Assembly (NCBI RefSeq): GCF_035818475.1
Contig: NZ_JAYMGV010000005.1
Location: 1 to 64,000 of the forward strand
DNA length: 64,000 nucleotides
Origin: Cognatitamlana sp035818475
Lineage (GTDB): Bacteria; Bacteroidota; Bacteroidia; Flavobacteriales; Flavobacteriaceae
Direction: 5' to 3'
Part shown: piece by piece, positions 18,266-27,221 of the stretch
Numbering within the stretch: the stretch's first letter is position 1
How the letters are laid out: each line of letters begins with the position of its first letter
Program-made: the position numbers and the translations under genes
The notes under the pieces: generated by a model
The model's input: only the letters and a program-made list of their open reading frames with translations
Database searches by the model: none
Told to the model about the DNA's origin: nothing

Positions 18266-20098
18266 TTATTTTTTTCCGTCCATTTTATCTTTAAGAGCTT
18301 GTAAAGCATCATTAGCGTCACCTAATGTAGGTTTGGCCTCAGCAGCTGCATTAGCCGCTTTTTTAACTGCTGCTTTTACATTTGCAGCTTCTTCTGCTTT
18401 AAACACAGCAGTATGAGATGCAACTACACGTTTAAACTCTTTGCTGAATTCAATAATTTTGAATTCAGCAGATTCTCCTTTTTTAAGTTTACTTCCATCT
18501 TCTTTTTCAAGATGACGAGATGGTACAAATGCAACGATATCTTCGTTGAATTCAATAGTAGCACCTTTATCAACTATTTCAGCAATCTCAGCAGTATGAG
18601 ATGTTCCCAAAGCAAACTCAGTTTCATACTTGTCCCAAGGATTATCTGTTGTTTGTTTATGACCTAAGCTTAATTTGCGTCCTTCAACATCAAGTTCAAG
18701 TACTACAACATCTAACTTGTCACCAACTGCACAGAATTCACTTGGATGCTTAATTTTCTTAGTCCAAGATAAATCTGAAATATAGATTAATCCATCAATA
18801 CCTTCTTCTAGCTCAACAAACACACCAAAATTAGTAAAGTTACGTACCTCTCCGCTATGTTTAGAACCTACAGGGTATTTACCTGTAATATCTGTCCATG
18901 GGTCTGGAGTCAATTGTTTAATACCAAGAGACATTTTTCTGTCTTCTCTATCTAAAGTTAAGATTACTGCCTCAACTTCATCTCCAACAGACACAAAATC
19001 TTGAGCAGAACGTAAATGTGTAGACCATGACATTTCAGATACGTGAATTAATCCTTCAACACCATCAGCTACTTCAATAAATGCACCATAATCTGCAATT
19101 ACAACTACTTTTCCTTTAACTTTATCTCCAACCTTAACCTCTTCAGCAAGAGCTTCCCAAGGATGTTTAGATAATTGTTTAAGACCTAATTGAATTCTTG
19201 ATTTATTTTCATCAAAATCAAGGATTACAACATTAAGTTTTTGATCTAGCTCAACAATCTCATTTGGATGATTAATTCTAGACCACGATAAATCTGTAAT
19301 ATGTACTAATCCGTCAACACCTCCAAGATCAATAAACACACCATAAGATGTAATGTTTTTAACAACACCTTCTAATACCTGACCTTTTTCTAATTGACCA
19401 ATGATTTCTTTCTTTTGTTCTTCAATATCAGCTTCAATAAGCGCTTTATGAGAAACTACTACGTTTTTAAATTCGTGGTTGATCTTAACAACTTTGAATT
19501 CCATAGTTTTATTAACATACTGATCGTAATCTCTAATTGGCTTCACATCAATTTGAGAACCTGGTAAGAATGCTTCAATTCCAAAAACATCTACAATCAT
19601 ACCACCTTTAGTTCTGCACTTAACAAAACCATTAACAATCTCTCCTGATTCATGTGCCGCATTAACACGGTCCCATGCTTTGATTACACGTGCTTTTCTA
19701 TGAGATAACACTAACTGCCCTGTAGCGTCTTCACGCACATCAATTAATACCTCTACTTTGTCTCCAACTGCTAAGTTAGGATTGTAACGAAATTCGTTTA
19801 AAGAAATTACACCTTCAGATTTTGCATTGATATCAATGATAGCATCGCGATCAGTAATATGAATTACTTTACCTTCAACAACCTCATCATCTAAAGTGTC
19901 AACAAAATTTTCTGCTACTAATTTTTCAAATTCTTTTAATTGTTTGTCATCAACCTCATCAATACCTTCCTGATAATTGTGCCAGTTGAACTCTTTTAAG
20001 AATTTTTCAGGGTTAGCTTGAGCTTCAGATACAACCGGAGCTTCAGCGGTTTTTGCTTCAGTTGCTTCAACCTCAGCTTGTTTTGCTTTTTCAGCCAT
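18266..20098 (-). CDS. rpsA: 30S ribosomal protein S1
   Basis: The 610-residue protein has six S1 (OB-fold) repeats after an acidic, Ala/Glu-rich N-terminal tail of about 50 residues. Examples are ITSYGVFIDLGGVDGLVHITDLSW, IADYGAFIEVADGVEGLIHVSEMSW and FTNFGVFVELEEGIDGLIYISDLSW. S1 helps recruit mRNA to the ribosome, which matters in a phylum whose genes mostly lack Shine-Dalgarno sequences. An Ala/Lys-rich tail ends the protein. Monocistronic: own terminator downstream and a leader of about 165 bases upstream. Confidence 0.98.
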   Translation of the reverse strand: MAEKAKQAEVEATEAKTAEAPVVSEAQANPEKFLKEFNWHNYQEGIDEVDDKQLKEFEKLVAENFVDTLDDEVVEGKVIHITDRDAIIDINAKSEGVISLNEFRYNPNLAVGDKVEVLIDVREDATGQLVLSHRKARVIKAWDRVNAAHESGEIVNGFVKCRTKGGMIVDVFGIEAFLPGSQIDVKPIRDYDQYVNKTMEFKVVKINHEFKNVVVSHKALIEADIEEQKKEIIGQLEKGQVLEGVVKNITSYGVFIDLGGVDGLVHITDLSWSRINHPNEIVELDQKLNVVILDFDENKSRIQLGLKQLSKHPWEALAEEVKVGDKVKGKVVVIADYGAFIEVADGVEGLIHVSEMSWSTHLRSAQDFVSVGDEVEAVILTLDREDRKMSLGIKQLTPDPWTDITGKYPVGSKHSGEVRNFTNFGVFVELEEGIDGLIYISDLSWTKKIKHPSEFCAVGDKLDVVVLELDVEGRKLSLGHKQTTDNPWDKYETEFALGTSHTAEIAEIVDKGATIEFNEDIVAFVPSRHLEKEDGSKLKKGESAEFKIIEFSKEFKRVVASHTAVFKAEEAANVKAAVKKAANAAAEAKPTLGDANDALQALKDKMDGKK

Positions 20099-20437
20099 TT
20101 AATATAATTAAACAATACTTTACTAGATTTTCGTTATTTCGAAAGCGTAATGCATTGTGTTTTGTATTCTGTATGCTTCGGAAGATTTAAGCGCTTAACA
20201 CACAGAAGTGTTATTTAATATTTTAGTTCATTCCTTTTATCATTTCCGATGATTCGCTAAAAGGAGCGCAAAAATACATAATATTCTTATAAATACCTAA
20301 AAATGAGAAAATAAATAAGATTGTGACTTTCTGTAAACTCATGTGTCAAAAAAAGGAATAAAAACTTAACATCTATTAATATTTTGAAATAAGAATTTTA
20401 TTATCTTGAAAACAGAAATTATAAACACTTAACACAT
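20099..20437. other. Divergent intergenic region, long rpsA leader
   Basis: 339 bases between rpsA (-) and the BON/LysM gene (+). It contains the probable rpsA -7 box at 20269, a leader of about 165 bases with the palindrome TTAAGCGCTTAA near 20190, and an AT-rich stretch before the + strand gene. No other element recognised. Confidence 0.55.
20269..20276 (-). promoter_or_regulatory. Putative rpsA promoter -7 box
   Basis: TATTTTTG on the minus strand matches TAnnTTTG and is followed by GCGCTCC. It implies a 5' leader of about 165 bases before the rpsA ATG. No clear -33 TTG. Confidence 0.5.
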
Positions 20438-20818
20438 ATGACAATGAAAGCAAAATATCAACCGGTTTTAGACCTTGGAGAATCATTAAACATCCAAAAC
20501 GGCGATGTAAAAGAGGAAGATGGCAAACTAAAAGTTTGGGGAACAGCCAATACGCAATATGAAAAAAACTTAATATGGGATAAAATAAAGGAAATAGGTG
20601 GAGAAAATCCTGATGATATTATGGCCGATATACAAGTTGCTGATGAAAGTGTATTCCACAGGCACGTTGTTAAAAGCGGTGAAACTTTAGGGAAAATAGC
20701 GAAACATTATTATGGAAATGCCTCAAAATATCAAGACATATTTAAAGCTAATTCTGATATATTAAAAAACCCAGATTTAATTTATCCTGATCAGGAATTA
20801 ATCATTCCTAATTTATAA
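20438..20818 (+). CDS. BON/LysM protein similar to Kbp (YgaU)
   Basis: A 126-residue soluble protein without signal peptide. The N-terminal half (about 10-65, with KLKVWGTANTQYEKNLIWDKI) resembles a BON-type domain. The C-terminal half (about 75-126) is a LysM domain (HVVKSGETLGKIAKHYYGN, NPDLIYPDQELIIP). The same combination is found in E. coli Kbp, a cytoplasmic potassium-binding protein; equivalence here is inferred. The start may be the ATG at 20438 or the one at 20444. Downstream is a large inverted repeat shared with the convergent cmk gene. Confidence 0.85.
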   Translation: MTMKAKYQPVLDLGESLNIQNGDVKEEDGKLKVWGTANTQYEKNLIWDKIKEIGGENPDDIMADIQVADESVFHRHVVKSGETLGKIAKHYYGNASKYQDIFKANSDILKNPDLIYPDQELIIPNL

Positions 20819-20846
20819 AGGAAACTAAAATTTATAGCGATTAAAT

Positions 20847-20972
20847 AAAAAGGTCTAAATTCATTTTGTCATTCAGAGTAAAGCGAAGAATCTTATTGTT
20901 TTTAAAATTAGAATATTATAACTTTATGAGATTCTTCATTTTCATTCAGAATGACACTTTTTAGGCCTTTTT
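20847..20972. repeat. Long inverted repeat between convergent genes (REP/MITE-like)
   Basis: Three nested arm pairs are visible: AAAAAGGTCTAAA with its near complement (20847-20859 / 20959-20972), TGTCATTC with GAATGACA (20867-20874 / 20949-20956), and GAAGAATCT with AGATTCTTC (20885-20893 / 20929-20937). It probably terminates both transcripts. The arm TGTCATTC...GAAGAATCT recalls a repeat dispersed in many Bacteroidota genomes (from memory, not checked). Confidence 0.75.
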
Positions 20973-20993
20973 GTTGTTTAGTGCAAGCCAAAT

Positions 20994-21689
20994 TTATTCA
21001 CAATCTTCAATGGTCATTTTTACCAATTGCAAAACTTTATTGAACTGCTCATCTAAAGACAACTTAGAATTGTCAATTTCAATGGCATCTTCGGCCTTAA
21101 TTAATGGGGAATCTTTTCTATGTGTATCCAAATAATCTCGTTCCAAAACATTTTTTAAAACATCGTTATAAACTACCTGATCTCCTCTTTCTATTAATTC
21201 GTTATAACGTCGCTCTGCTCTGGTTTCTGCTGATGCAGTCATAAATAATTTGAGTTCAGCTTTTGGAAAAACTACAGTTCCTATATCCCTGCCATCCATC
21301 ACTACACCTCTGGCTTCCCCCATTTGTTGTTGTTGCTCAACCAGCTTTTGCCTCACTTCTGAAACAGCAGCGACCTGGCTTACAAAACCTGATACTTCAA
21401 GTGTTCTTATCTGCTTTTCAATATTCTCGTTATTAAGATAGACTTCAGCAAATCCCAAACCATCGTTAAACTCAAAGCTAATATTGATTTTATTTAACTG
21501 ATAAATAAGAGCTTCTTTATTAAAATCAGTCTCACTTATCAACCCATTTTGCATAGCGTAATATGTTACTGCTCTATACATAGCACCAGTATCAACATAC
21601 ACATAACCAAGCTGTTTGGCTAATTGTTTGGCTACCGTACTTTTCCCGGTAGAAGAGTAGCCATCTATAGCAATAGTGATTTTTGACAT
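20994..21689 (-). CDS. cmk: Cytidylate kinase
   Basis: The 231-residue enzyme phosphorylates CMP and dCMP. The P-loop GYSSTGKST is at 10-18, followed by the CMP-binding start YVDTGAMYRA. GVVMDGRDIGTVVFP, ERRYNEL and RDYLDTHRKDSPL match the family core and lid. It lies 102 bases downstream of porQ on the same strand, an order (lon-porQ-cmk) I recall from other Bacteroidota. Confidence 0.97.
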   Translation of the reverse strand: MSKITIAIDGYSSTGKSTVAKQLAKQLGYVYVDTGAMYRAVTYYAMQNGLISETDFNKEALIYQLNKINISFEFNDGLGFAEVYLNNENIEKQIRTLEVSGFVSQVAAVSEVRQKLVEQQQQMGEARGVVMDGRDIGTVVFPKAELKLFMTASAETRAERRYNELIERGDQVVYNDVLKNVLERDYLDTHRKDSPLIKAEDAIEIDNSKLSLDEQFNKVLQLVKMTIEDCE

Positions 21690-21791
21690 GTTTAAATTTA
21701 AAGCGTCTAAAGTAGTTAAAATGCTTAACGTGTAAAACTATAATTAATTAAATTGATAAAGTATGAAATTAAGCTCCTGATACTATCCTAT

Positions 21792-22811
21792 TTATTGCAA
21801 ATCTATTTGAAGTCCAAAGAAATTGGAATTTGCAGCACTGGTATATTTTGCATGGGTATAACTAAACCGCATTTTATTCATTTTAATGGATATGCCAGCT
21901 GAAAGTCCCGAGAAATTGCGTTGATCTACTATTCTTAGATCTTCACCTCTTCTAAAATTATAGCCTAAACGAATATTAAAACCTCCTTCAGGAAACAATT
22001 CTGCTCCAACAATGGTATGCCTGATAACCTGACCCAAAAAACCTATTTTTTCTGAGGATTGATTTCCTGACAAATCACTTACTGAGCGTGCAGGATTTGG
22101 CCTGGCAATTGGCCATTGTTGTAAATTTTCAAGCGTGACATGCCATCTGATAGGTACATTTTCCAAACGTTGAGACATCCCAAAAGCGACTTCAAAAGGC
22201 AAGCGTTCATTTACATCAGCATAAGTGGTTATTTGTGTTCCTAAATTCCGGATCACCAAAGCCGCATTAAAATCTATGTCCTTATTTATATAAAGTAAAC
22301 CTGCATCAACTGCTACCCCAAGTGAACTGTATTGTTCCAGCCTTGAAGAAATGAACTTTGCGTTTGTACCAAAATAAAAGTCTGAATAATCAATTTGAAA
22401 CGCGTAACCAAAAGACAGCGCTACCTCATTTCCTGTAAAAGTACCGGTAGCATTACCGTCTTCATCATACCCATCAAAAGCCCCATAGTTTATATAGGTT
22501 ACACCCCCATGAAACGTTTGGGTTCTTCGGTCTATCGTATAGGCATAGGCCGCTGTACCATAGCTTATCCCTCCCAAATAGCTTGTGTAATTAACAGCCA
22601 GTTGATTATCCATTTCAACATTTATAGTCGCAGGATTGAATAACGCCTGGGTTACATCATAATCTACATTGGTAAACACTTTACCTCCTAAGGCTGCCTG
22701 ACGTGGGGAAGATATTAAGTTTAAAAACTGATAAGTAGTCTCCCCTCCAACTTGAGCAGTTGCAAAAGCGCTTATAAGCAGACAAAGCAATGAGACTATT
22801 TTTTTTTGCAT
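21792..22811 (-). CDS. porQ: Type IX secretion system protein PorQ
   Basis: This 339-residue outer-membrane protein has a signal peptide (1-19, then Gln). Family blocks include YQFLNLISSPRQAALGG, NPATINVEMDNQLAVNY and GYNFRRGEDLRIVDQRNFSGLSAG near the C terminus. PorQ is an outer-membrane component of the attachment complex (with PorU, PorV, PorZ) that processes and anchors T9SS cargo. It is the only dedicated T9SS component gene here apart from the PorP/SprF genes. Located between lon (separated by a terminator) and cmk. Confidence 0.93.
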   Translation of the reverse strand: MQKKIVSLLCLLISAFATAQVGGETTYQFLNLISSPRQAALGGKVFTNVDYDVTQALFNPATINVEMDNQLAVNYTSYLGGISYGTAAYAYTIDRRTQTFHGGVTYINYGAFDGYDEDGNATGTFTGNEVALSFGYAFQIDYSDFYFGTNAKFISSRLEQYSSLGVAVDAGLLYINKDIDFNAALVIRNLGTQITTYADVNERLPFEVAFGMSQRLENVPIRWHVTLENLQQWPIARPNPARSVSDLSGNQSSEKIGFLGQVIRHTIVGAELFPEGGFNIRLGYNFRRGEDLRIVDQRNFSGLSAGISIKMNKMRFSYTHAKYTSAANSNFFGLQIDLQ

Positions 22812-22877
22812 ATTTACCGATACAAAGTAAGTAAATCTATCTTAAAACGATAGCATATGTCTTTTATTTTAAATCAT

Positions 22878-22907
22878 AAAAAAACCTCGATTAGGTCACG
22901 AGGTTTT
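22878..22907 (-). terminator. lon terminator
   Basis: AAAACCTCG (22881-22889) pairs with CGAGGTTTT (22899-22907). On the minus strand the stem is followed by a T run. It lies 15 bases after the lon stop. Confidence 0.75.
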
Positions 22908-22921
22908 CTTTACAATTTGCT

Positions 22922-25372
22922 TTATATCTTTTTTGCGTTTTTCACTTTTTGATCTGTAACCGCTATTTTTATAACATCACTCATGTCTGATACATAATGA
23001 AAAGTTAACCCCTTTAAGTATTCAGGTTTTATTTCTTCTATATCCCTTCTGTTGTCTTCACAAAGTAATATCTCCTTAATTCTTGCACGCTTAGCTGCTA
23101 AAATCTTTTCCTTTATCCCGCCTACCGGAAGTACTTTCCCTCTAAGTGTAATCTCACCGGTCATTGCTAAGCTTTTCTTCACTTTTCTTTGTGTAAACAG
23201 TGATACTAATGAGGTCAACATAGTTACTCCGGCACTAGGGCCATCTTTAGGTGTAGCTCCTTCCGGAACATGAATATGTACATTATAATTATCAAAAACG
23301 GCTGTATCAATTCCAAAAGTATCTGCATTTGATTTGATATACTCCATGGCTATTGTAGCCGACTCTTTCATGACTTTCCCCAAATTACCGGTAATAGTCA
23401 TGGCGCCTTTTCCTTTTGATAAAATGGATTCAATAAACAGTATATCTCCTCCTACACGTGTCCACGCCAGACCTGTTACTACGCCTGCAACATTATTGTT
23501 TTCATATTTATCACGTTCTAATTTTGGACCTCCAAGAACTTCAACAATATCTTCATTAGTTACTTTAATATTATAAGTCTCTTCCATGGCTATATTCTTT
23601 GCCGCATAACGTACCATTTTAGCTACTTGCTTTTCCAGTCCTCTAACACCAGATTCACGTGTATAACCTTCCACAATCTTTTCTAGCTGTGGTTTTCCTA
23701 TTTTTAAATCATTAGCAGATAGCCCATGCTCTTTTAATTGTTTAGGTAATAAATGGCGCTTGGCAATCTCCACTTTCTCTTCAATAGTATATCCGGTAAC
23801 GTTTATAATCTCCATGCGGTCACGTAATGCCGGTTGAATTGTTGATAAGCTATTAGATGTAGCAATAAACATCACTTTAGAAAGGTCATATCCCATTTCT
23901 AAGAAATTATCATAAAATTCACTGTTCTGTTCAGGGTCTAAAACCTCCAACATTGCTGAAGACGGATCTCCCTGATGTGAATTTGACAATTTATCTATTT
24001 CGTCTAATACAAAAACCGGGTTTGATGTTCCGGCTTTTTTCAGGCTTTGAATAATACGTCCCGGCATAGCTCCAATATATGTTTTTCTATGTCCTCGTAT
24101 CTCTGCTTCATCACGTAAACCTCCTAATGAGATTCTAACATACTCGCGCCCTAAGGCTTCTGCTATAGATTTCCCTAAAGAGGTTTTACCAACTCCCGGA
24201 GGGCCGTATAGACATAGTATTGGTGACTTCATATCATTGCGAAGTTTCAATACGGCCAGATATTCAATAATTCTGCGCTTTACATCTTCCAAACCAAAAT
24301 GATCTCTGTCCAGAATTTTCATAGCGCGTTTTAAATCAAATTTATCCTTGCTAAACTCATTCCATGGTAAATCCAAAAACAGTTCTAAATAATTACGTTG
24401 AATGGAGTATTCTGCAACCTGAGGATTCATACGTTGCATTTTAGCAATCTCCTTTTCAAAATGTTTGGCCACTTTTTCATCCCATAGCTTCTCTTTCGCT
24501 CTGGCTTTCATTTCTTCCAGCTCTTCATCATGACTCACACCTCCCAATTCTTCCTGGATGGTTTTCATTTGCTGGTGAAGGAAATATTCACGTTGCTGTT
24601 GACTCATATCCATTTGAACTTTAGACTGAATATCATTCTTAAGTTCTAACTTTTGAAACTCAACATTCATGTATTTAAGTGTTGCTAATGCTCTTTGCTT
24701 CAAATTATCAATTTCCAAAAGCCCCTGCTTTTCAGCAACCGACAGATTCATATTTGATGATACAAAGTTTACCAAAAACGAACTACTTTCTATGTTTTTA
24801 ATGGCAAATGAAGCTTCACTTGGAATATTTGGACTCTCCTTTATAATTTCAAGAGCCAGATCTTTGATAGAGTCTATAATTGCTGAAAACTCTTTGTTTT
24901 TTACTGCGGGCTTAGCTTCAGGAATATCTCTTATTGTAGCATTCATATATGGTGTTTCTGTAAGCACCTCCGCCACTTTAAAACGCTTCTTTCCCTGGAT
25001 GATAACCGTTACATTGCCATCGGGCATTTTTAAAACACGTAGTATTCTTGCCACCGTACCGGTTTCATGAATATCTTTTGCTGAAGGTTTTTCAACCGAT
25101 TCATCTTTTTGAGCAACCACCCCTATAACTTTACCACCTTTATTGGCATCGTTTATAAGTTTTATTGACGTATCCCTACCGGCGGTTATTGGTATAACCA
25201 CACCAGGGAATAACACCGTATTTCTTAAAGATAATATGGGTAAAGTTTCCGGTAATTCTTCGTTATTTATTGCTTCTTCATCCTCAGGAGTCATTAAAGG
25301 AATTAACTCAGCATTTTCGTCAAAATCCTGAAGTGACAAACTGTCAAGGGTAGTAAATTTAGATTTCTTCAT
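22922..25372 (-). CDS. lon: ATP-dependent protease Lon (endopeptidase La)
   Basis: An 816-residue AAA+ protease with all Lon parts. The N-terminal substrate domain is at about 42-240 (LPILSLRNTVLFPGVVIPI), followed by a helical linker. The AAA+ module has Walker A GPPGVGKTS at 390-398 and Walker B VFVLDEIDKL. The protease domain has catalytic Ser in PKDGPSAG (about 713) and Lys in GGIKEK (about 754). It degrades damaged and regulatory proteins in the cytosol. Monocistronic, with its own terminator. No clear heat-shock operator was seen upstream. Confidence 0.98.
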   Translation of the reverse strand: MKKSKFTTLDSLSLQDFDENAELIPLMTPEDEEAINNEELPETLPILSLRNTVLFPGVVIPITAGRDTSIKLINDANKGGKVIGVVAQKDESVEKPSAKDIHETGTVARILRVLKMPDGNVTVIIQGKKRFKVAEVLTETPYMNATIRDIPEAKPAVKNKEFSAIIDSIKDLALEIIKESPNIPSEASFAIKNIESSSFLVNFVSSNMNLSVAEKQGLLEIDNLKQRALATLKYMNVEFQKLELKNDIQSKVQMDMSQQQREYFLHQQMKTIQEELGGVSHDEELEEMKARAKEKLWDEKVAKHFEKEIAKMQRMNPQVAEYSIQRNYLELFLDLPWNEFSKDKFDLKRAMKILDRDHFGLEDVKRRIIEYLAVLKLRNDMKSPILCLYGPPGVGKTSLGKSIAEALGREYVRISLGGLRDEAEIRGHRKTYIGAMPGRIIQSLKKAGTSNPVFVLDEIDKLSNSHQGDPSSAMLEVLDPEQNSEFYDNFLEMGYDLSKVMFIATSNSLSTIQPALRDRMEIINVTGYTIEEKVEIAKRHLLPKQLKEHGLSANDLKIGKPQLEKIVEGYTRESGVRGLEKQVAKMVRYAAKNIAMEETYNIKVTNEDIVEVLGGPKLERDKYENNNVAGVVTGLAWTRVGGDILFIESILSKGKGAMTITGNLGKVMKESATIAMEYIKSNADTFGIDTAVFDNYNVHIHVPEGATPKDGPSAGVTMLTSLVSLFTQRKVKKSLAMTGEITLRGKVLPVGGIKEKILAAKRARIKEILLCEDNRRDIEEIKPEYLKGLTFHYVSDMSDVIKIAVTDQKVKNAKKI

Positions 25373-25621
25373 AAATATATTCTAGGTCAATCTGTCATTA
25401 AAAACAGCATTGATCATTTTTAAAGTTTTGCGTGAATCAACACAAACATCTTAAAATCAATAGTTTAAATTAATTCACAGTATCATTCATAACTAATTAA
25501 AGTCAATACCTATGCCATACAAATATTTGAAATAATAAAATAACAATAAAATGATATTCATCATAACAGTTATTGCTTATTAAGTGCTATTTTCGATACA
25601 TTAATAAAAAATTTTATTTCA

Positions 25622-26434
25622 ATGAAATTAAAACTAATCCTACTGAATGTATTAATGATTGTAACTGTTCTATCCTGTAACACTGAATCTGTCGATCTTC
25701 CAGAACAAAAAGAGACCGCAGATAATACCTTGGTTAAAAGAATTGTATATAACATTGGTACTGATGATGAATACACAGAAACTTTCAACTACGATGGTAA
25801 TAAATTAACAAGTGTTCATTATAGTTATGGCGCCAAAAACGTTTACACTTATGATGATAACGACAATCTTGTTAAGGATGAGTATTTCGAGGGTGACGGA
25901 TTAGTGGCCTCAGTTAGCTTGGAATACAATCTTGACAATAAAATAGCCTCTTATATTGAAACCTTTTTTGAGTTTCCAGGTTTTAGTTTAGGTGGTCGTA
26001 GATACAAACACATTTTTACTTACAATAATGATGGCACTATAGCCGATACTTTATATGTAAGCGACCATAATGCTGAATATGAACTAAGCGGAATCAAAAC
26101 CTTTACTCTTAACGGCAGTAGTATTACGGAAATATTATATGATTGGGGTTATAACATATCTTACAGGTATGATAATAAAAATGGGGCTTTTAAAAATATT
26201 CACGCCATTGAGGCTCTACACATTTTGAGTCAAAATGAATTTGGTGCTGCAATTTATGGAAATACCAATAATATTGTTAGTCATAGAGAAAAATATACCA
26301 ACAGTGTAGGTGATAATTATAATGATTCTTACGAGTACACTTATAATGAAAAAAATTACCCGAAAACTTGTGTATATAATTCAAAAGAAGAAGGTATAGA
26401 GGATACCGAGACCATTGAGTACTTCTATCAATAA
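25622..26434 (+). CDS. Lipoprotein with YD/RHS-like repeats
   Basis: A 270-residue lipoprotein (LSCNTE, Cys about 19). The mature part is built from short beta repeats such as FNYDGNKLTSVHYSY, YTYDDNDNLVKDEYF and FTYNNDGTIADTLYV, ending YTYNEKNYPKT. The pattern resembles YD-type repeats and DUF4595-like lipoproteins of Bacteroidota. Function unknown, probably surface or periplasmic. Monocistronic, ending at a strong bidirectional hairpin shared with the convergent rhomboid gene. Confidence 0.78.
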   Translation: MKLKLILLNVLMIVTVLSCNTESVDLPEQKETADNTLVKRIVYNIGTDDEYTETFNYDGNKLTSVHYSYGAKNVYTYDDNDNLVKDEYFEGDGLVASVSLEYNLDNKIASYIETFFEFPGFSLGGRRYKHIFTYNNDGTIADTLYVSDHNAEYELSGIKTFTLNGSSITEILYDWGYNISYRYDNKNGAFKNIHAIEALHILSQNEFGAAIYGNTNNIVSHREKYTNSVGDNYNDSYEYTYNEKNYPKTCVYNSKEEGIEDTETIEYFYQ

Positions 26435-26452
26435 ACAAGCAATAGAGGTTAA

Positions 26453-26491
26453 AAAAACGCAGTTTATAAAATTTTATGAACTGCGTTTTTT
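26453..26491. terminator. Bidirectional terminator
   Basis: AAAAACGCAGTT and AACTGCGTTTTT pair around TATAAAATTTTATG, itself self-complementary, giving an almost continuous stem with T tracts on both strands. It lies between convergent genes. Confidence 0.8.
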
Positions 26492-26507
26492 ATCTATAAT
26501 TAAAGTG

Positions 26508-27158
26508 TTAAATTTTCCCCATTTTCTTCAACACAAACAACAAAATAATAGGAAGTGCTAACAGGCCAATCATAAGCAAACTGGTTTCAAACAGCCAGGG
26601 TGCTAAAAACAAGGTTATGATATACCCGCCTATGGCCCCGCCAAAATGGGCATCATGACCAATATTACCAATTTTATTTTTCATACCATAAATAGAATAT
26701 AACAAATATCCTATACCAAATACGTAAGCCGGAATGGGAATGGGTATAAAGAAAAACATCAGACTCATACCCGGTTGCAGTAAAATAGCAGCATATAGTA
26801 TTCCGGTTACTGCCCCACTGGCACCAACGGCACTATAATGATATTCATTTTTATGGAAATATAATGAGAGTAAATTACCTATTAGCAAGCTTCCAAAATA
26901 AATAAGGGAAAATTGTATTGGCCCCAATATATCTACAACCACATCTGCAAAAAAGTAGAGTGTCAACATATTAAATAATAAATGCTGGGTATCAGCATGT
27001 AAAAAGCCGGAACTGAGCATTCTGATTTGCTCTCCGCGCTGGATGGCCCCAACCTGAAATTTATATCTATCAAAAAAGCTATAGTCCCCAAACCCTTTAT
27101 AGGATATGATGACGTTTGCTGCTATTATTATTACGGTTATTAAATCTAAATTGCCCAT
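26508..27158 (-). CDS. Rhomboid family intramembrane serine protease
   Basis: A 216-residue membrane protein with about six hydrophobic segments. The catalytic Ser is Ser114 in GASGAVTG and the His is His171 in HDAHFGGAIGG. HLLFNM (about 59-64) supplies the conserved second-helix residues. It cleaves transmembrane helices; substrates are unknown. It is divergent from the acyltransferase gene 63 bases away. Confidence 0.92.
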   Translation of the reverse strand: MGNLDLITVIIIAANVIISYKGFGDYSFFDRYKFQVGAIQRGEQIRMLSSGFLHADTQHLLFNMLTLYFFADVVVDILGPIQFSLIYFGSLLIGNLLSLYFHKNEYHYSAVGASGAVTGILYAAILLQPGMSLMFFFIPIPIPAYVFGIGYLLYSIYGMKNKIGNIGHDAHFGGAIGGYIITLFLAPWLFETSLLMIGLLALPIILLFVLKKMGKI

Positions 27159-27189
27159 AAAGGATCTCAGGTTTAAAATGAAATTAATA

Positions 27190-27197
27190 TATCTTTG
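27190..27197 (+). promoter_or_regulatory. Putative promoter -7 box for the acyltransferase gene
   Basis: TATCTTTG is an exact TAnnTTTG match 24 bases before the ATG at 27222. No TTG at the usual upstream spacing. Confidence 0.6.
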
Positions 27198-27221
27198 CGC
27201 TTACAAATCTAAAATTAATTA

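Noticed and set aside
24669..25070. 133-codon frame antisense to lon
   Set aside because: It lies wholly inside lon on the other strand, with no promoter or recognisable domain; lon is certain.
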